This document shows positions 63,459 through 64,000 of a stretch of 64,000 nucleotides of DNA, piece by piece. The translations under genes were made by a program, and so were the position numbers. The notes below the pieces were generated by a model. It searched no databases, was not told the DNA's origin, and saw nothing but the letters and a program-made list of their open reading frames with translations. This DNA is from Cunninghamia lanceolata (taxonomy: Eukaryota > Streptophyta > Pinopsida > Cupressales > Cupressaceae). The stretch covers positions 13,248,501-13,312,500 of the forward strand of contig BSBN01001017.1 in assembly GCA_027924645.1 (NCBI GenBank). The letters are read 5' to 3'. Within the stretch, counting starts at the first letter, position 1, and every line of letters starts with the position of its first letter.

Positions 63459-64000
63459 CTTGCACCAAAATGGGAGCTTTGGAACATGATTTAGGTATCC
63501 AGAAAAATATAAGGATAGAATTTTGTTAGATGTTGTAGTTTGAAATGCTCTGGTAGACATGTATACAAAATGTGGAAGCATAGACAAGGCACGTGAACTG
63601 TTTGATATAATGCCTCAAAGAAATGTGGTATCATGGAATGCCATTATTGCAAGATATGCAAAAAATAGATTTGTTGACAAAGGCTTTAGAAACTTTCAAG
63701 CAAATGAAATTGGTAGTTGTAAATCCAACATCCTCCCTGCTTATACCAAAATGGGAGCTTTGGAATAGGGTATGGACATCCATCAAAACATATTGGAAAT
63801 AGGATTTTGTCAGATATTATAGTTGGAAATGCTCGAGTAGGCATGTATAGAAAATGTGGAAGCATAAACAAGGAACTAAAGTGTTTGACAAAATGCCTCA
63901 GACAAATGAGGTCTCATGGAATGCAATGATTCTGAGATATGCATAAAATAGATTTTGAAAGGATGTTCTCAAAATAATTGAATTAACAAAGCACTCTGGA
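63459..64000 (+). pseudogene. PPR (PLS-class) protein pseudogene, runs past window end
   Basis: The clearest stretch (63559-63660) reads [20 protein letters not shown] then [16 protein letters not shown], a textbook plant PLS-class PPR repeat. A TKMGALE string occurs at 63464 and again at 63745, about 281 bp apart, so two successive PLS blocks are present; the second block repeats a YRKCGSI-like string near 63850. Frameshifts (between 63530 and 63555 and after 63790) and stops break it, including a TAG at GALE*GMDIHQ where the family usually has Gln, again a C-to-T step. Intact members bind organellar RNA. No start, DYW domain or targeting peptide is visible. Confidence 0.85.

Overview
This window looks like nuclear DNA of a seed plant with a very large, transposon-filled genome, most likely a gymnosperm and probably a conifer (inference). 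The grounds are very large AT-rich LTR elements primed by initiator-tRNA-Met, long degenerate internal telomere-type arrays, a PPR fragment whose duplicated MGALE / [20 protein letters not shown] layout resembles conifer PPR families, and only one convincing intact host gene in 64 kb.

Layout. (1) 1-12444: LTR element A, with LTRs of about 5.6 kb around a 1.45 kb non-coding interior; its 5' LTR is cut by the window start. (2) 13363-40931: LTR element B, a relative of A with LTRs of about 4.4 kb, a 1.48 kb non-coding interior and a perfect 5-bp target duplication (TGCTC). (3) 23604-40811: a 17.2-kb DNA transposon nested in the 3' LTR of B. It has 32-bp terminal inverted repeats (2 mismatches), a 4-bp target duplication (GATA), a decayed DDD/E transposase gene on the minus strand (Sola-like, my best assignment), a second decayed multi-exon gene of unknown family on the plus strand, a 359-bp satellite array of nearly 8 units, and about 2.4 kb of degenerate telomere-type repeat. 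(4) 42287-42803: a solo LTR with target duplication ACTAA. (5) 43-50 kb: unassigned DNA with several short tandem duplications. (6) 50797-51501 (minus): an intact DUF4228/PADRE-type gene with candidate TATA and G-box upstream. (7) 53334-55296: a short Copia-like element with a truncated 5' LTR, and a diverged relative of its LTR. (8) 59571-61440: a LINE-like insertion with an approximately 14-bp target duplication that holds only a decayed ORF1. (9) 63459-64000: a PPR pseudogene running off the end.

Insertion order: B entered first, then the 17.2-kb transposon entered its 3' LTR. The transposase and its companion gene are disabled mostly by stop codons one C-to-T step from Gln or Arg codons, as expected for methylated, silenced DNA. 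The notable system is this large transposon: it puts a telomere-type array and a satellite array inside one bounded, formerly mobile unit, which suggests how such arrays could be spread through a genome.
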